Assembly: GCA_031264715.1 (NCBI GenBank)
Contig: JAISDP010000163.1
Location: 1-5,711, forward strand
Direction: 5' to 3'
DNA: 5,711 nt
Source: Bacteroidales bacterium
Lineage (GTDB): Bacteria > Bacteroidota > Bacteroidia > Bacteroidales > UBA4181
The translations under genes and the position numbers were made by a program. Shown here piece by piece: positions 1-5,695 of the stretch (within the stretch, counting starts at the first letter, position 1; every line of letters starts with the position of its first letter). The notes beneath the pieces were generated by a model. The model made no database searches. It saw only the letters and a program-made list of their open reading frames with translations, and was not told the origin of the DNA.

Positions 1-204
1 CGCATGGCTGCAGAAATATGCGAGGAAGGCGCCTTCACCCGCGAAGAGCTGGAAGTCTATGACGCTTACTGGGATCATATAAGGATCGACCTGACGCTCG
101 AAGAGTATGAAGAAAGGGATAAAGAACGGCTCAAAGCTCTCGAAGACAAAGACAGACTCATCGAAGAACTGAAAAGACAGTTGTCTGCGAAATCACCTGA
201 ATAA
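1..204 (+). CDS. C-terminal end of a probable Rpn-family PD-(D/E)XK nuclease/putative transposase (partial)
   Basis: The frame is open from the first base of the window, so the 67 visible residues are most likely the tail of a longer protein whose catalytic part lies upstream; the ATG at position 4 has no visible start context. The segment FTREELEVYDAYWDHIR, followed by a strongly charged helix (LEEYEERDKERLKALEDKDR) and IEELKRQL, resembles the C-terminal tail of Bacteroidota proteins annotated as Rpn family recombination-promoting nuclease/putative transposase (PD-(D/E)XK nuclease family). In those proteins a nuclease-like fold is followed by a helical, often coiled-coil, tail. No catalytic residue is visible here, so the assignment rests on tail resemblance recalled from the family. 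It could instead be a short stand-alone coiled-coil protein of 66 residues. The gene stops at 202-204 and is followed at once by a palindromic repeat. Confidence 0.65.
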   Translation, partial: RMAAEICEEGAFTREELEVYDAYWDHIRIDLTLEEYEERDKERLKALEDKDRLIEELKRQLSAKSPE

Positions 205-234
205 CCGGGCGATGCAATTCGAATGTCGGATACC

Positions 235-270
235 TCTTGCAGAGACGCAATGCAACGCGTTTCTGCGGGG
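235..270. repeat. Short palindromic repeat (REP-like stem-loop) downstream of the Rpn-type gene
   Basis: GCAGAGACGC (239-248) and GCGTTTCTGC (257-266) form a 10-pair stem with one G-T wobble and an 8-nt loop (AATGCAAC). In + strand RNA the stem can extend outward by four more pairs, three of them wobbles. There is no T-tract after it, so it does not look like an ordinary intrinsic terminator. From memory, palindromes with a GAGACGC-type core are scattered through many Bacteroidota and cyanobacterial genomes; that it is a multi-copy element is inferred and cannot be tested in this window, where it occurs once. Confidence 0.5.
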
Positions 271-292
271 TCAAAGACATCAGTTATGTTTC
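260..292 (+). promoter_or_regulatory. Weak candidate promoter for the clostripain-like peptidase gene
   Basis: TATGTTTC at 285-292 matches the Bacteroidota -7 consensus TAnnTTTG in all but the last base. TTTC at 260-263, 21 nt upstream, could serve as a poor -33 element. The -33 part overlaps the right arm of the palindromic stem at 257-266. The 5' leader would be about 10 nt, and no Shine-Dalgarno sequence is present before the ATG, which is normal for the phylum. The match is imperfect in both boxes. Confidence 0.3.
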
Positions 293-308
293 GGATTTGA
301 AATAAAAA

Positions 309-1463
309 ATGATGCAGATAAAAAGTCAGGTCACTCAAATCATCGTACTCATCGTGATTCAGGTATTTTTCTTCGCCTGCAAACGCGACGATCCACCCGA
401 CTATTCCCCGCCCGCAAGCAATCGGCGCACCGTGCTGGTCTATCTGGGCACGGACAACAACTTTCGCGCCGAAGCCGCACAAAAAACCGGACAACTGAAA
501 AACGGATGGAACCGGGATATCGACGGCAATCTGCTGGTTTATGCCGATGCAGGCGACCACCCCTCGCTTATTCATATTTACACGCATCCGCAAAAAGGCA
601 ATATGTCTGATACCGTGGAAATTTATCCGCCCGAAAATTCTGCGGGCGCCGTCACGCTTACCCGCGTGCTGAACAGGGTGAGAGAATATCGTCCGGCAGC
701 GTCGTATGGCCTGGTTGTGCTGTCGCACGCCACCGGCTGGCTGCCCGCCACAATGTCGAACCCGTCGCCGCAACTGCGCTCCGTGATTTTAGACAACGGA
801 ACAGCCGAAACCGGCAATTATATGGAACTTGCCGATTTTGCCGCTGCAATCCCTTATAAAATGGACTTTATCATCTTCGACGCCTGCTTTATGGGCTCGG
901 TCGAAGTTTGCTACGAACTGAAAGAAAAAACGGATTACATCGTCGCTTCGCCTGCCGAAGTGGTAAGTCCTGGCTTTGTCTATTCCACAATGCCGGAGCG
1001 GCTTTTCACTTATCCCCAAGCCGACCTGCAAGGCGTTGCACAGGATTTTTACGACTGCTTCAACGCCCAGAGCGGGCTGTTTCGTTCGGCAACAGTCAGC
1101 GTAGTGCGCACAGCGGGACTGGATGCCGTAGCCGGCATATTTAAAGAGGTTGCGGGGCAGGCAAGCAATGAAAAAGACATCAGCCTGAACGACATTCAAA
1201 CTTTCGGCTACGGACAGCAGAAAATTTATTTCGATTTGGGCGATTATGCCAAACATCTTTCACCCGACAGTTACAGTGAGTTTACTGCCGAACTCGATGG
1301 CTGCATTGTTTATAAAGCGCATACCGACAGTTACTACACCGCAGGCGCCGCAACGCTGCTTCCGATCAGGTCGTTCAGCGGTTTATCCGTCTATATCCCG
1401 CAAAACGCATATCCGGAAGCAAACGCAAAATACCGTGAATTAAAATGGACTGCGGAAAATTAA
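309..1463 (+). CDS. Clostripain-like (family C11) cysteine peptidase, predicted surface lipoprotein
   Basis: This 384-residue protein looks like a clostripain-family (C11) endopeptidase, a caspase-like-fold group that typically cleaves after basic residues. A hydrophobic N-terminus (residues 10-23) ends in FFFAC, so Cys24 is the likely lipidated residue; it is followed by KRDD, an acidic stretch resembling the Bacteroidota lipoprotein export signal that sends lipoproteins to the cell surface. The peptidase domain starts near residue 40 (RRTVLVYLGTDNN). The expected dyad is His140 in LSHATGW and Cys193 in FDACFMGSVE; further family marks are SPAEVVSPGFVY (214-225), the YFDLGDYAKHL block (307-317) and GLSVYIP (358-364). 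An in-frame TAA at 303-305 limits the start to the ATG at 309 or 312. It ends soon after YRELKW, without the usual Trp-rich tail. It converges on the two-component operon and appears to be a single-gene unit. Specificity and surface location are inferred. Confidence 0.92.
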   Translation: MMQIKSQVTQIIVLIVIQVFFFACKRDDPPDYSPPASNRRTVLVYLGTDNNFRAEAAQKTGQLKNGWNRDIDGNLLVYADAGDHPSLIHIYTHPQKGNMSDTVEIYPPENSAGAVTLTRVLNRVREYRPAASYGLVVLSHATGWLPATMSNPSPQLRSVILDNGTAETGNYMELADFAAAIPYKMDFIIFDACFMGSVEVCYELKEKTDYIVASPAEVVSPGFVYSTMPERLFTYPQADLQGVAQDFYDCFNAQSGLFRSATVSVVRTAGLDAVAGIFKEVAGQASNEKDISLNDIQTFGYGQQKIYFDLGDYAKHLSPDSYSEFTAELDGCIVYKAHTDSYYTAGAATLLPIRSFSGLSVYIPQNAYPEANAKYRELKWTAEN

Positions 1464-1589
1464 GATACATAATCCGTCCCATATGTTATTCACCAGCATC
1501 ATCATACCCTCCATTTGTTAAAGTGTTTATTAACATTTATTGAGGCTTTCCAACTTAAACCTTCCTTCCGGGATGATCAACTCGTGGTT
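1464..1589. other. Convergent intergenic gap with only a weak AT-rich hairpin
   Basis: This gap lies between the stop codons of the peptidase and the response regulator, so at least one transcription end is expected. The only dyad seen is TGTTAA (1516-1521) with TTAACA (1530-1535), an 8-nt loop, followed on the + strand by TTTATT. It is too AT-rich and lacks a T-tract, so it is a poor intrinsic terminator in either direction. No tRNA-like or coding signal was seen. Confidence 0.4.
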
Positions 1590-2201
1590 CTATATCAATT
1601 TCTTTTCAATGGCCAATTTAACCAGCATCATGGAGTTTTTGGCGCCAAGTTTCAGGATCAGATTCTTGCGGTAGGTTTTGATGGTTTCCACACTCAGGAA
1701 AATCTTGTCGGCGATTTCCTGGTTGGTGTAGCCGTCAACAATCAGCCGCAGCAGTTCCCGTTCGCGTGCAGTAAGCCATACAGGCTGCTCGGTGCGCTTG
1801 CGCATCAGCGCATCAATTTCGTTGCAAAGGAACGTTTCGCCGTTCATCACGGCTTCGATGCCGGCAATTACTTCCTCCGAAAGGGAATTTTTCAGGATAT
1901 ACCCCGAAGCCCCGTTATCCATCACGCGCTTGGCGATGGAATATACGTCGTGCGAGGTGAGCACCAGTATCTTAACAGAGGGATACGCCTGTTTTACTTC
2001 CGCGCAGAAGTCGATGCCGCTGCCGTCGGGCAGGTTAAGATCAAGCAGCAGCACGTCGGGTAACTGTACAAGTAATACTTTGCGGCACTCGGCCAATGTA
2101 TATGATGTGCCTGTTACCGTGGCGACCTCCGATTCGTTGATCGAAGCGATTAACCCTTCCACCAGCATTTTATGGTCATCTGTAATGTGAACAGTTATCA
2201 T
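1590..2201 (-). CDS. LuxR/NarL-family two-component response regulator
   Basis: A 203-residue response regulator of normal length for the NarL/FixJ group. The receiver domain (about 1-120) shows the acidic pair Asp8-Asp9, the phospho-acceptor Asp54 in LLLDLNLPDG, Thr82 and Lys104 (GYILKN), so every residue needed for phosphorylation is present. The C-terminal LuxR-type helix-turn-helix spans about 142-189: LTARERELLRLIVDGYTNQE, then IADKIFLSVETIKTYRKNL and LGAKN, the classic pattern in which the second helix reads DNA. It should therefore be a cytoplasmic DNA-binding transcription factor switched on by phosphorylation and dimerisation. Its start lies 18 nt after the kinase stop codon with no promoter between, so the two are co-transcribed with the kinase first. 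There is no Shine-Dalgarno sequence. Its DNA target is not known; the divergent region at 4122-4349, including the dyad at 4173-4184, is a candidate for autoregulation. Confidence 0.97.
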   Translation of the reverse strand: MITVHITDDHKMLVEGLIASINESEVATVTGTSYTLAECRKVLLVQLPDVLLLDLNLPDGSGIDFCAEVKQAYPSVKILVLTSHDVYSIAKRVMDNGASGYILKNSLSEEVIAGIEAVMNGETFLCNEIDALMRKRTEQPVWLTARERELLRLIVDGYTNQEIADKIFLSVETIKTYRKNLILKLGAKNSMMLVKLAIEKKLI

Positions 2202-2219
2202 ACGGTCAATTTTTCTAAT

Positions 2220-4121
2220 TTAATTCTCGGTCTTTTCTATTTCAATACTCACTTCCGTTCCTTTACCGGGTTCCGACCAGGCATGCATTTTGCCGTTGCA
2301 GGCCGATATTCGGGTGCGGATATTTTCCAGCCCCGCACCGGGTGTAATCGACGCGGGATCGAATCCAACGCCATTGTCCTGTACGGTAAGCGACACCAGG
2401 CCGGCGTCAATCATCAGCTGTACATTAATGACCGTGGATTTTGCATGTTTCACGGCATTGTTTATCAGTTCGTAGGCACAGCGATAAACAAGCACTTCCA
2501 GGCTGTTGTCCAGTCGCGTTTTTTCCCCGAAATACCGGAAATTGGCGCCAGGGATGGCACGGCAGAAATCCTCGAGCGAGGTTTGTAACCCGTAGCGCAT
2601 GAGCGATTCCGGCATGATGTGATGTGCCACGCGTCGAAGCTCGCCGATACTCTGGTCGAGCATATCCAGCGCCTTATGATAGCGATTCACATCCGAATTG
2701 TCCAAGATGGAATATCCTTTCATGTCCTTTAAATTTAATTTTATTACTGATAACATACCGCCGAGTCCGTCGTGCAGGTCGCGGGCAAGACGCACGCGTT
2801 CGGCAGTTTCGCCGTCGAGTATGGCCTGGGCGGCGATCAATTGTTTTTCCTGTTCGAGCTGCTTTACCTGCTGTTCGGCAATCTTGCGCTTCTGCACGGT
2901 AAGCCGGTGACGCACAAACAAAAGTATAATAAGCGGCAACAGGATTGCCGCGCCGGCCAGCCCAAGCCAGATATACTGTACAATTTCTTTTTCCAGCGAA
3001 ACAATACGCATCTCCCTGTTTCCGGTTTCGTACTTCACGTCCATTTCTGCCAAGGTTTCCTGGAGGCTCTTTTTGTTACGCTCGTTGACCAGATCGATAT
3101 ATTTCCACAGGAAAGTTTCCGCTTTATCGCTATTGCCCAAATGTATATTGGAAAGCGCCAAATTAAGCGCGATCCCGGAATTAAGGGAATCTGCCGCCCA
3201 GGCAAGGGTTGCAGCATCTTCGCTATCCCTGTATTGTTTTTGTCCGAGATATATATCCGACAATAATTCCCATACGCCGGATATATATCTCGAATCGTCA
3301 TATTTTTGAGCAAGCGGCAGACACGCTCGGGCATATTCCAGCGCCTTTTCGTAATCTTTATATTCCTCCATATGGATTCTTGCCAAATTCATCATGCCAT
3401 TGATTTCGGAACGCATCTCGCCGCTTTTGCGACTGATATCGACCACTTTCCGGGCATATTCCAGCGCCTTTTCGAGTTTACCCTGTGTTCTGTATATCGG
3501 GCCAAGGCTTTCGTACGCATTTCTTATTCCAAAATAGTCGTTCTCTCTTTCGGATTTTTCTTTCAGCAGTTCGAAGTAATGGATGGCGCGTTCGGTATTC
3601 CCCAATCCGAGGTGAATCATGCCGATATTTCCCAGCACGGCTGCATACTGATAACTGCCCCTGGGATCGTTTTCGACCAGCGGCAGGGCCTTCATGTAAT
3701 ATTCCAGCGCCATATCCCTTTTCCCCTGCCTGCCACACATAACTCCCCAACTGATATAAGTCGAAGCTTCCTGTACCTTGTCCCTTGATTCCAGCGCCAT
3801 GCCGAGCGCCTTTTCGAAATACGCGAAAGCCGTATCGTAGCTTTCCCTTATACTGTAGGTAACTCCCATCAATTCGGTAAATTTGGCAGCCATCGCCAGG
3901 TTGTTTTCCTTCCCGGCAAGCGCCAGCCCTTTTTCGGCATATTCCATATTCTTTTTCGTATCGGCATACATGTATATGCGACATATATCCAGGTACAGAC
4001 CGAGTTGCTCGTCAGGAGTATGTTTTTGCGTGTTCAACATATTCACCAGCGAGTCGACATCCTGCGCCCGGTTAACAGAAATAGCGACGAAAAGCAACAA
4101 GAGGTAAACCGATTTTTTCAT
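2220..4121 (-). CDS. TPR-sensor hybrid-topology histidine kinase (HisKA_3/HATPase_c)
   Basis: This 633-residue protein is a membrane histidine kinase. Residues 1-19 are a cleavable signal peptide (KK, then YLLLLFVAISV, cut after NRA), which places the following TPR array, about 38-345, in the periplasm. Repeats such as YFEKAL, YYMKAL, EKALEYARKV and EKALEYARAC are clear. A charged linker leads to one membrane helix (383-403), then a coiled coil (405-440). HisKA_3 follows, with phospho-acceptor His450 in RLARDLHDGLGG, and then HATPase_c with the N box YELINNAVKHA (550-560), DNGVGF (582-587), GAGLENI (595-601) and GKGTEVSI. All ATP-binding motifs look intact. The glutamine five residues after the histidine, used for phosphatase activity in DesK/NarX-type kinases, is Gly455 here. 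It precedes its response regulator by 18 nt. The signal sensed is unknown; periplasmic TPRs suggest protein-protein contact. The gene carries a perfect 15-bp inverted repeat at 3245-3292. Confidence 0.95.
   Translation of the reverse strand: MKKSVYLLLLFVAISVNRAQDVDSLVNMLNTQKHTPDEQLGLYLDICRIYMYADTKKNMEYAEKGLALAGKENNLAMAAKFTELMGVTYSIRESYDTAFAYFEKALGMALESRDKVQEASTYISWGVMCGRQGKRDMALEYYMKALPLVENDPRGSYQYAAVLGNIGMIHLGLGNTERAIHYFELLKEKSERENDYFGIRNAYESLGPIYRTQGKLEKALEYARKVVDISRKSGEMRSEINGMMNLARIHMEEYKDYEKALEYARACLPLAQKYDDSRYISGVWELLSDIYLGQKQYRDSEDAATLAWAADSLNSGIALNLALSNIHLGNSDKAETFLWKYIDLVNERNKKSLQETLAEMDVKYETGNREMRIVSLEKEIVQYIWLGLAGAAILLPLIILLFVRHRLTVQKRKIAEQQVKQLEQEKQLIAAQAILDGETAERVRLARDLHDGLGGMLSVIKLNLKDMKGYSILDNSDVNRYHKALDMLDQSIGELRRVAHHIMPESLMRYGLQTSLEDFCRAIPGANFRYFGEKTRLDNSLEVLVYRCAYELINNAVKHAKSTVINVQLMIDAGLVSLTVQDNGVGFDPASITPGAGLENIRTRISACNGKMHAWSEPGKGTEVSIEIEKTEN
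3245..3292. repeat. Perfect 15-bp inverted repeat inside the kinase gene
   Basis: CGAGATATATATCCG (3245-3259) and CGGATATATATCTCG (3278-3292) are exact reverse complements separated by 18 nt. The arms encode SRYISG and SDIYLG of the TPR region (kinase residues 277-293), so the dyad is compatible with the reading frame. Each arm also has a nearly self-complementary ATATAT core. In mRNA it could form a 15-bp stem. No role is claimed; the sequence match itself is certain. Confidence 0.8.
3328..3474 (-). repeat. Exact 24-nt direct repeat within the TPR-coding part of the kinase
   Basis: The 24 bases at 3328-3351 recur without change at 3451-3474, exactly 123 nt (41 codons) away and in the same reading frame. 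They encode EKALEYAR at residues 258-265 and 217-224. This fits a TPR unit of about 41 residues that arose by duplication, with this part of the consensus kept identical at the DNA level. Confidence 0.75.
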
Positions 4122-4138
4122 GACATCAAAACTTTTTT

Positions 4139-4169
4139 CAAAGATACAGTCATATCCTCATTTACAAAA
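4139..4169 (-). promoter_or_regulatory. Promoter of the histidine kinase-response regulator operon
   Basis: Read on the minus strand, TATCTTTG (4146 to 4139) is a full match to the Bacteroidota -7 consensus TAnnTTTG. TTTTG (4169 to 4165) lies 18 nt upstream as the -33 element; the usual spacing is about 19-21. The predicted start of transcription is near 4132, leaving a leader of only about 10-12 nt before the ATG at 4121. A dyad at 4173-4184 abuts the -33 element. Confidence 0.6.
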
Positions 4170-4172
4170 TAC

Positions 4173-4184
4173 CCCACAAGTGGG
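4173..4184. promoter_or_regulatory. Dyad abutting the kinase promoter, candidate operator
   Basis: CCCAC (4173-4177), AA, GTGGG (4180-4184) form a compact inverted repeat that ends a few bases upstream of the -33 element of the minus-strand kinase promoter. That position suits a regulator binding site. On the + strand it is followed by AGTTTTTCT, so it also has a terminator-like look, but no + strand gene ends there. A binding protein, possibly the operon's own regulator, is only inferred. Confidence 0.35.
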
Positions 4185-4203
4185 AGTTTTTCTAAAAAAA
4201 CAT

Positions 4204-4235
4204 GCAGGGTAGAGTAGGAGAGGAGAAGCCCCTGC
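4204..4235. repeat. Purine-rich tract bounded by a 6-bp inverted repeat
   Basis: GCAGGG (4204-4209) and CCCTGC (4230-4235) bracket a stretch that is almost all purine on the + strand (only two T residues between 4205 and 4228). On the minus strand the dyad is followed by a run of seven T residues (4194-4200), giving a weak terminator-like structure with a large loop. It is unlike the AT-rich sequence on either side. No function can be assigned. Confidence 0.3.
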
Positions 4236-4275
4236 CTGTTGTTGATACGACAATTAAAAAGAATTTGTTCAAAAA

Positions 4276-4306
4276 ATTGTATTCATTCAATTTATGATTA
4301 TTTTTG
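4276..4306 (+). promoter_or_regulatory. Promoter of the secreted TPR protein gene
   Basis: ATTG (4276-4279), 19 nt, then TATTTTTG (4299-4306) matches the Bacteroidota promoter TTG-N19-TAnnTTTG in both boxes and in spacing. Transcription should begin near 4312-4314, giving a leader of about 36-38 nt that is A-rich and has no Shine-Dalgarno sequence, as is usual for strongly expressed genes in this phylum. Confidence 0.65.
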
Positions 4307-4349
4307 TCACCAGTATTTATCAAACCAAAAAAAACTTTAAAATTTGAAT

Positions 4350-5663
4350 ATGAAGCAGATAGCACTTTTAATGGCAGCAGTTTTCTTTTTAGGAGTTAGC
4401 TGTTTTGCTCAAAACGAGAGTAAGTTTAAATCGCTGAAAGATAATATCGCAAAAAGCGATGCGGCTACTCAGGACGCCAAAAAGAGTATCAATCCGAAAA
4501 CATGGATGGACCGTGGAAAATTGTTCCAGGATGCTTATAATGCAAATGTTGGATATTTGCGTTTTGGAATGCCCACAACCGAAGCCCCGCTGTATTTTAA
4601 AGAGCCGAAACAGGCGCTTACGGTCGAAGAAGCCGGAGAAGCGAAGGAAATTTACGAATACAGCCAGATTAAGCTGCATTTTGCAGGCGGCTTGTTGAAA
4701 AGCTGGGAAGAGACCGAAACCGTGGTTAACAATCCGTTGGCCGATGCGGTTAGCGCTTATCAAAAGGCAGCATCGCTGGATGAAAAAGGTAAAAACGCAA
4801 AGAAAATCGGCGAAGCATACAAAGCGATCGCGATTGACCTGGAAAACAAATTTTTCAACGAAATCGCCCTCGTAAAATATAAGGATGCATACAACACCGC
4901 TTTGCAACGGATTGATGTAAGCAAATTGACGGGAGTTGCCGATACTTCCTATTATTTCTATGCCGGTTATGCAGCATATGCACAAAGCGAAATCGACAGC
5001 AGTATGTGGCAACAAACTGTCGATAATTTGGAAAAAGCTTTATCGCTTGGATATAAGGAAATTGGAGATAGCAAAGGCCAGATATACGACATTCTCTACA
5101 TTGCTTATATAAAAATTGGCGATCCCGAAAAAGCTTTGAAATCAGCCCAAACAGGGTTTGAAAAATATCCGGACTATGAACGGCTGATGTACGACCTGAT
5201 CAATTATTACCTGTCGCGCCAGGAAAATGAACAGGCATTAAATTATTTGGACCGGGCTGTAGCAAAAGATCCCCAAAATGCCAACCTGCTTTTTGCCAAA
5301 GGAAAAGTATTGGATGAACTTGGAGAACGCGAAAAATCACTTGCAGCCTATGATGAGGCTATAGCCGCTAATCCCAAGTATTTTGAGCCATACTTCAATA
5401 AAGCGGTTGTGTATTACAATAATGCCATCAAGCTAATGGATGATGCCAATGCGGAAAAGACCACCGCCGGATTTGAGGCTAAGAAAGACATAGCTGATGA
5501 AGAGTTCCAGAGAGCTGTTCCGCTTTTGGAAAAGGCTCTTGAAATAAATCCTGATGAAGCGGCAACCATGGAAACGCTTCGGATATTGTATTATCGTTTA
5601 AAAACGAAATATCCCGAATATGAGGCAAAATATGAGGACTTCTCAAAAAAGTTAGGAAAATAA
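4350..5663 (+). CDS. Secreted (periplasmic) tetratricopeptide repeat protein of unknown function
   Basis: A 437-residue TPR protein. I do not recognise a specific function. Residues 1-20 form a signal peptide (MKQIALLMAAVFFLGVSCFA, cleaved before QNES), so the mature protein should be periplasmic or outer-membrane associated. The VSC tripeptide is a poor lipobox, making a lipoprotein less likely. The middle (about 45-215) is helical with less regular repeats, opening with NPKTWMDRGKLFQDAY. Clear TPRs lie in the second half: about 222-275, 276-309, the near-consensus unit at 310-343 (LLFAKGKVLDELGEREKSLA, AYDEAIAANPK) and 383-416, where LLEKALEINPDEA is typical. An in-frame TAA at 4338-4340 limits the start to TTG 4344 or ATG 4350; the ATG gives the better signal peptide. 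It has its own promoter, is divergent from the TPR kinase, and is followed directly by a terminator, so it is a single-gene unit. Its coding sequence looks more AT-rich than the genes to the left. Confidence 0.92.
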   Translation: MKQIALLMAAVFFLGVSCFAQNESKFKSLKDNIAKSDAATQDAKKSINPKTWMDRGKLFQDAYNANVGYLRFGMPTTEAPLYFKEPKQALTVEEAGEAKEIYEYSQIKLHFAGGLLKSWEETETVVNNPLADAVSAYQKAASLDEKGKNAKKIGEAYKAIAIDLENKFFNEIALVKYKDAYNTALQRIDVSKLTGVADTSYYFYAGYAAYAQSEIDSSMWQQTVDNLEKALSLGYKEIGDSKGQIYDILYIAYIKIGDPEKALKSAQTGFEKYPDYERLMYDLINYYLSRQENEQALNYLDRAVAKDPQNANLLFAKGKVLDELGEREKSLAAYDEAIAANPKYFEPYFNKAVVYYNNAIKLMDDANAEKTTAGFEAKKDIADEEFQRAVPLLEKALEINPDEAATMETLRILYYRLKTKYPEYEAKYEDFSKKLGK

Positions 5664-5695
5664 AAAAAGGGGGAACGCGGTTCCCCCTTTTTTTT
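5662..5695. terminator. Strong rho-independent terminator, likely bidirectional
   Basis: GGGGGAAC (5669-5676) pairs with GTTCCCCC (5680-5687) around a GCG loop. The stem is extended by seven A residues (5662-5668) against T residues from 5688, for about 15 pairs, and the run of eight T (5688-5695) gives the release tract. It begins inside the TAA stop codon of the TPR gene. The mirror-image A-run gives a T-tract on the minus strand too, so it can also end a convergent transcript arriving from beyond the window. Confidence 0.93.

Noticed and set aside
212..610. Plus-strand open frame overlapping the peptidase gene start
   Set aside because: It overlaps the lipoprotein signal and peptidase domain in another frame and its translation has low-complexity Arg/His/Ser content with no domain.
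75..773. Long minus-strand open frame (232 codons) across the Rpn tail and the peptidase start
   Set aside because: It overlaps two better-supported + strand genes and the intergenic gap, has no recognisable domain, and its Ser/Leu/Arg-rich end is the mirror of the charged coiled coil on the other strand.
789..1256. Minus-strand open frame of 155 codons opposite the peptidase
   Set aside because: It is antisense to the catalytic core of a clear C11 peptidase and shows no domain of its own.
1492..1631. An 11-nt match (ACCAGCATCAT) between the convergent gap and the end of the response regulator, as a possible duplicated gene remnant
   Set aside because: The match is short, low in complexity (repeated CAT) and does not continue on either side, so chance explains it.
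1515..2063. Plus-strand open frame of 182 codons opposite the response regulator
   Set aside because: The minus strand encodes an intact receiver and LuxR-type domain; the + frame is its shadow.
3306..3984. Open frames on both strands within the kinase TPR region (168 codons on minus, 160 on plus)
   Set aside because: Both are alternative frames of the TPR array, where repeated codons keep other frames open; neither has its own start context or domain.
4172..4192. Intrinsic terminator on the + strand (CCCAC dyad followed by T residues)
   Set aside because: No + strand gene ends upstream of it, the stem is only five pairs with a two-base loop, and its place beside the kinase -33 box fits a regulatory site better.
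4389..5015. Minus-strand open frame of 208 codons opposite the secreted TPR gene
   Set aside because: It is antisense to a gene with a clear signal peptide, promoter and terminator, and its Cys/Phe/Ile-rich translation has no recognisable domain.
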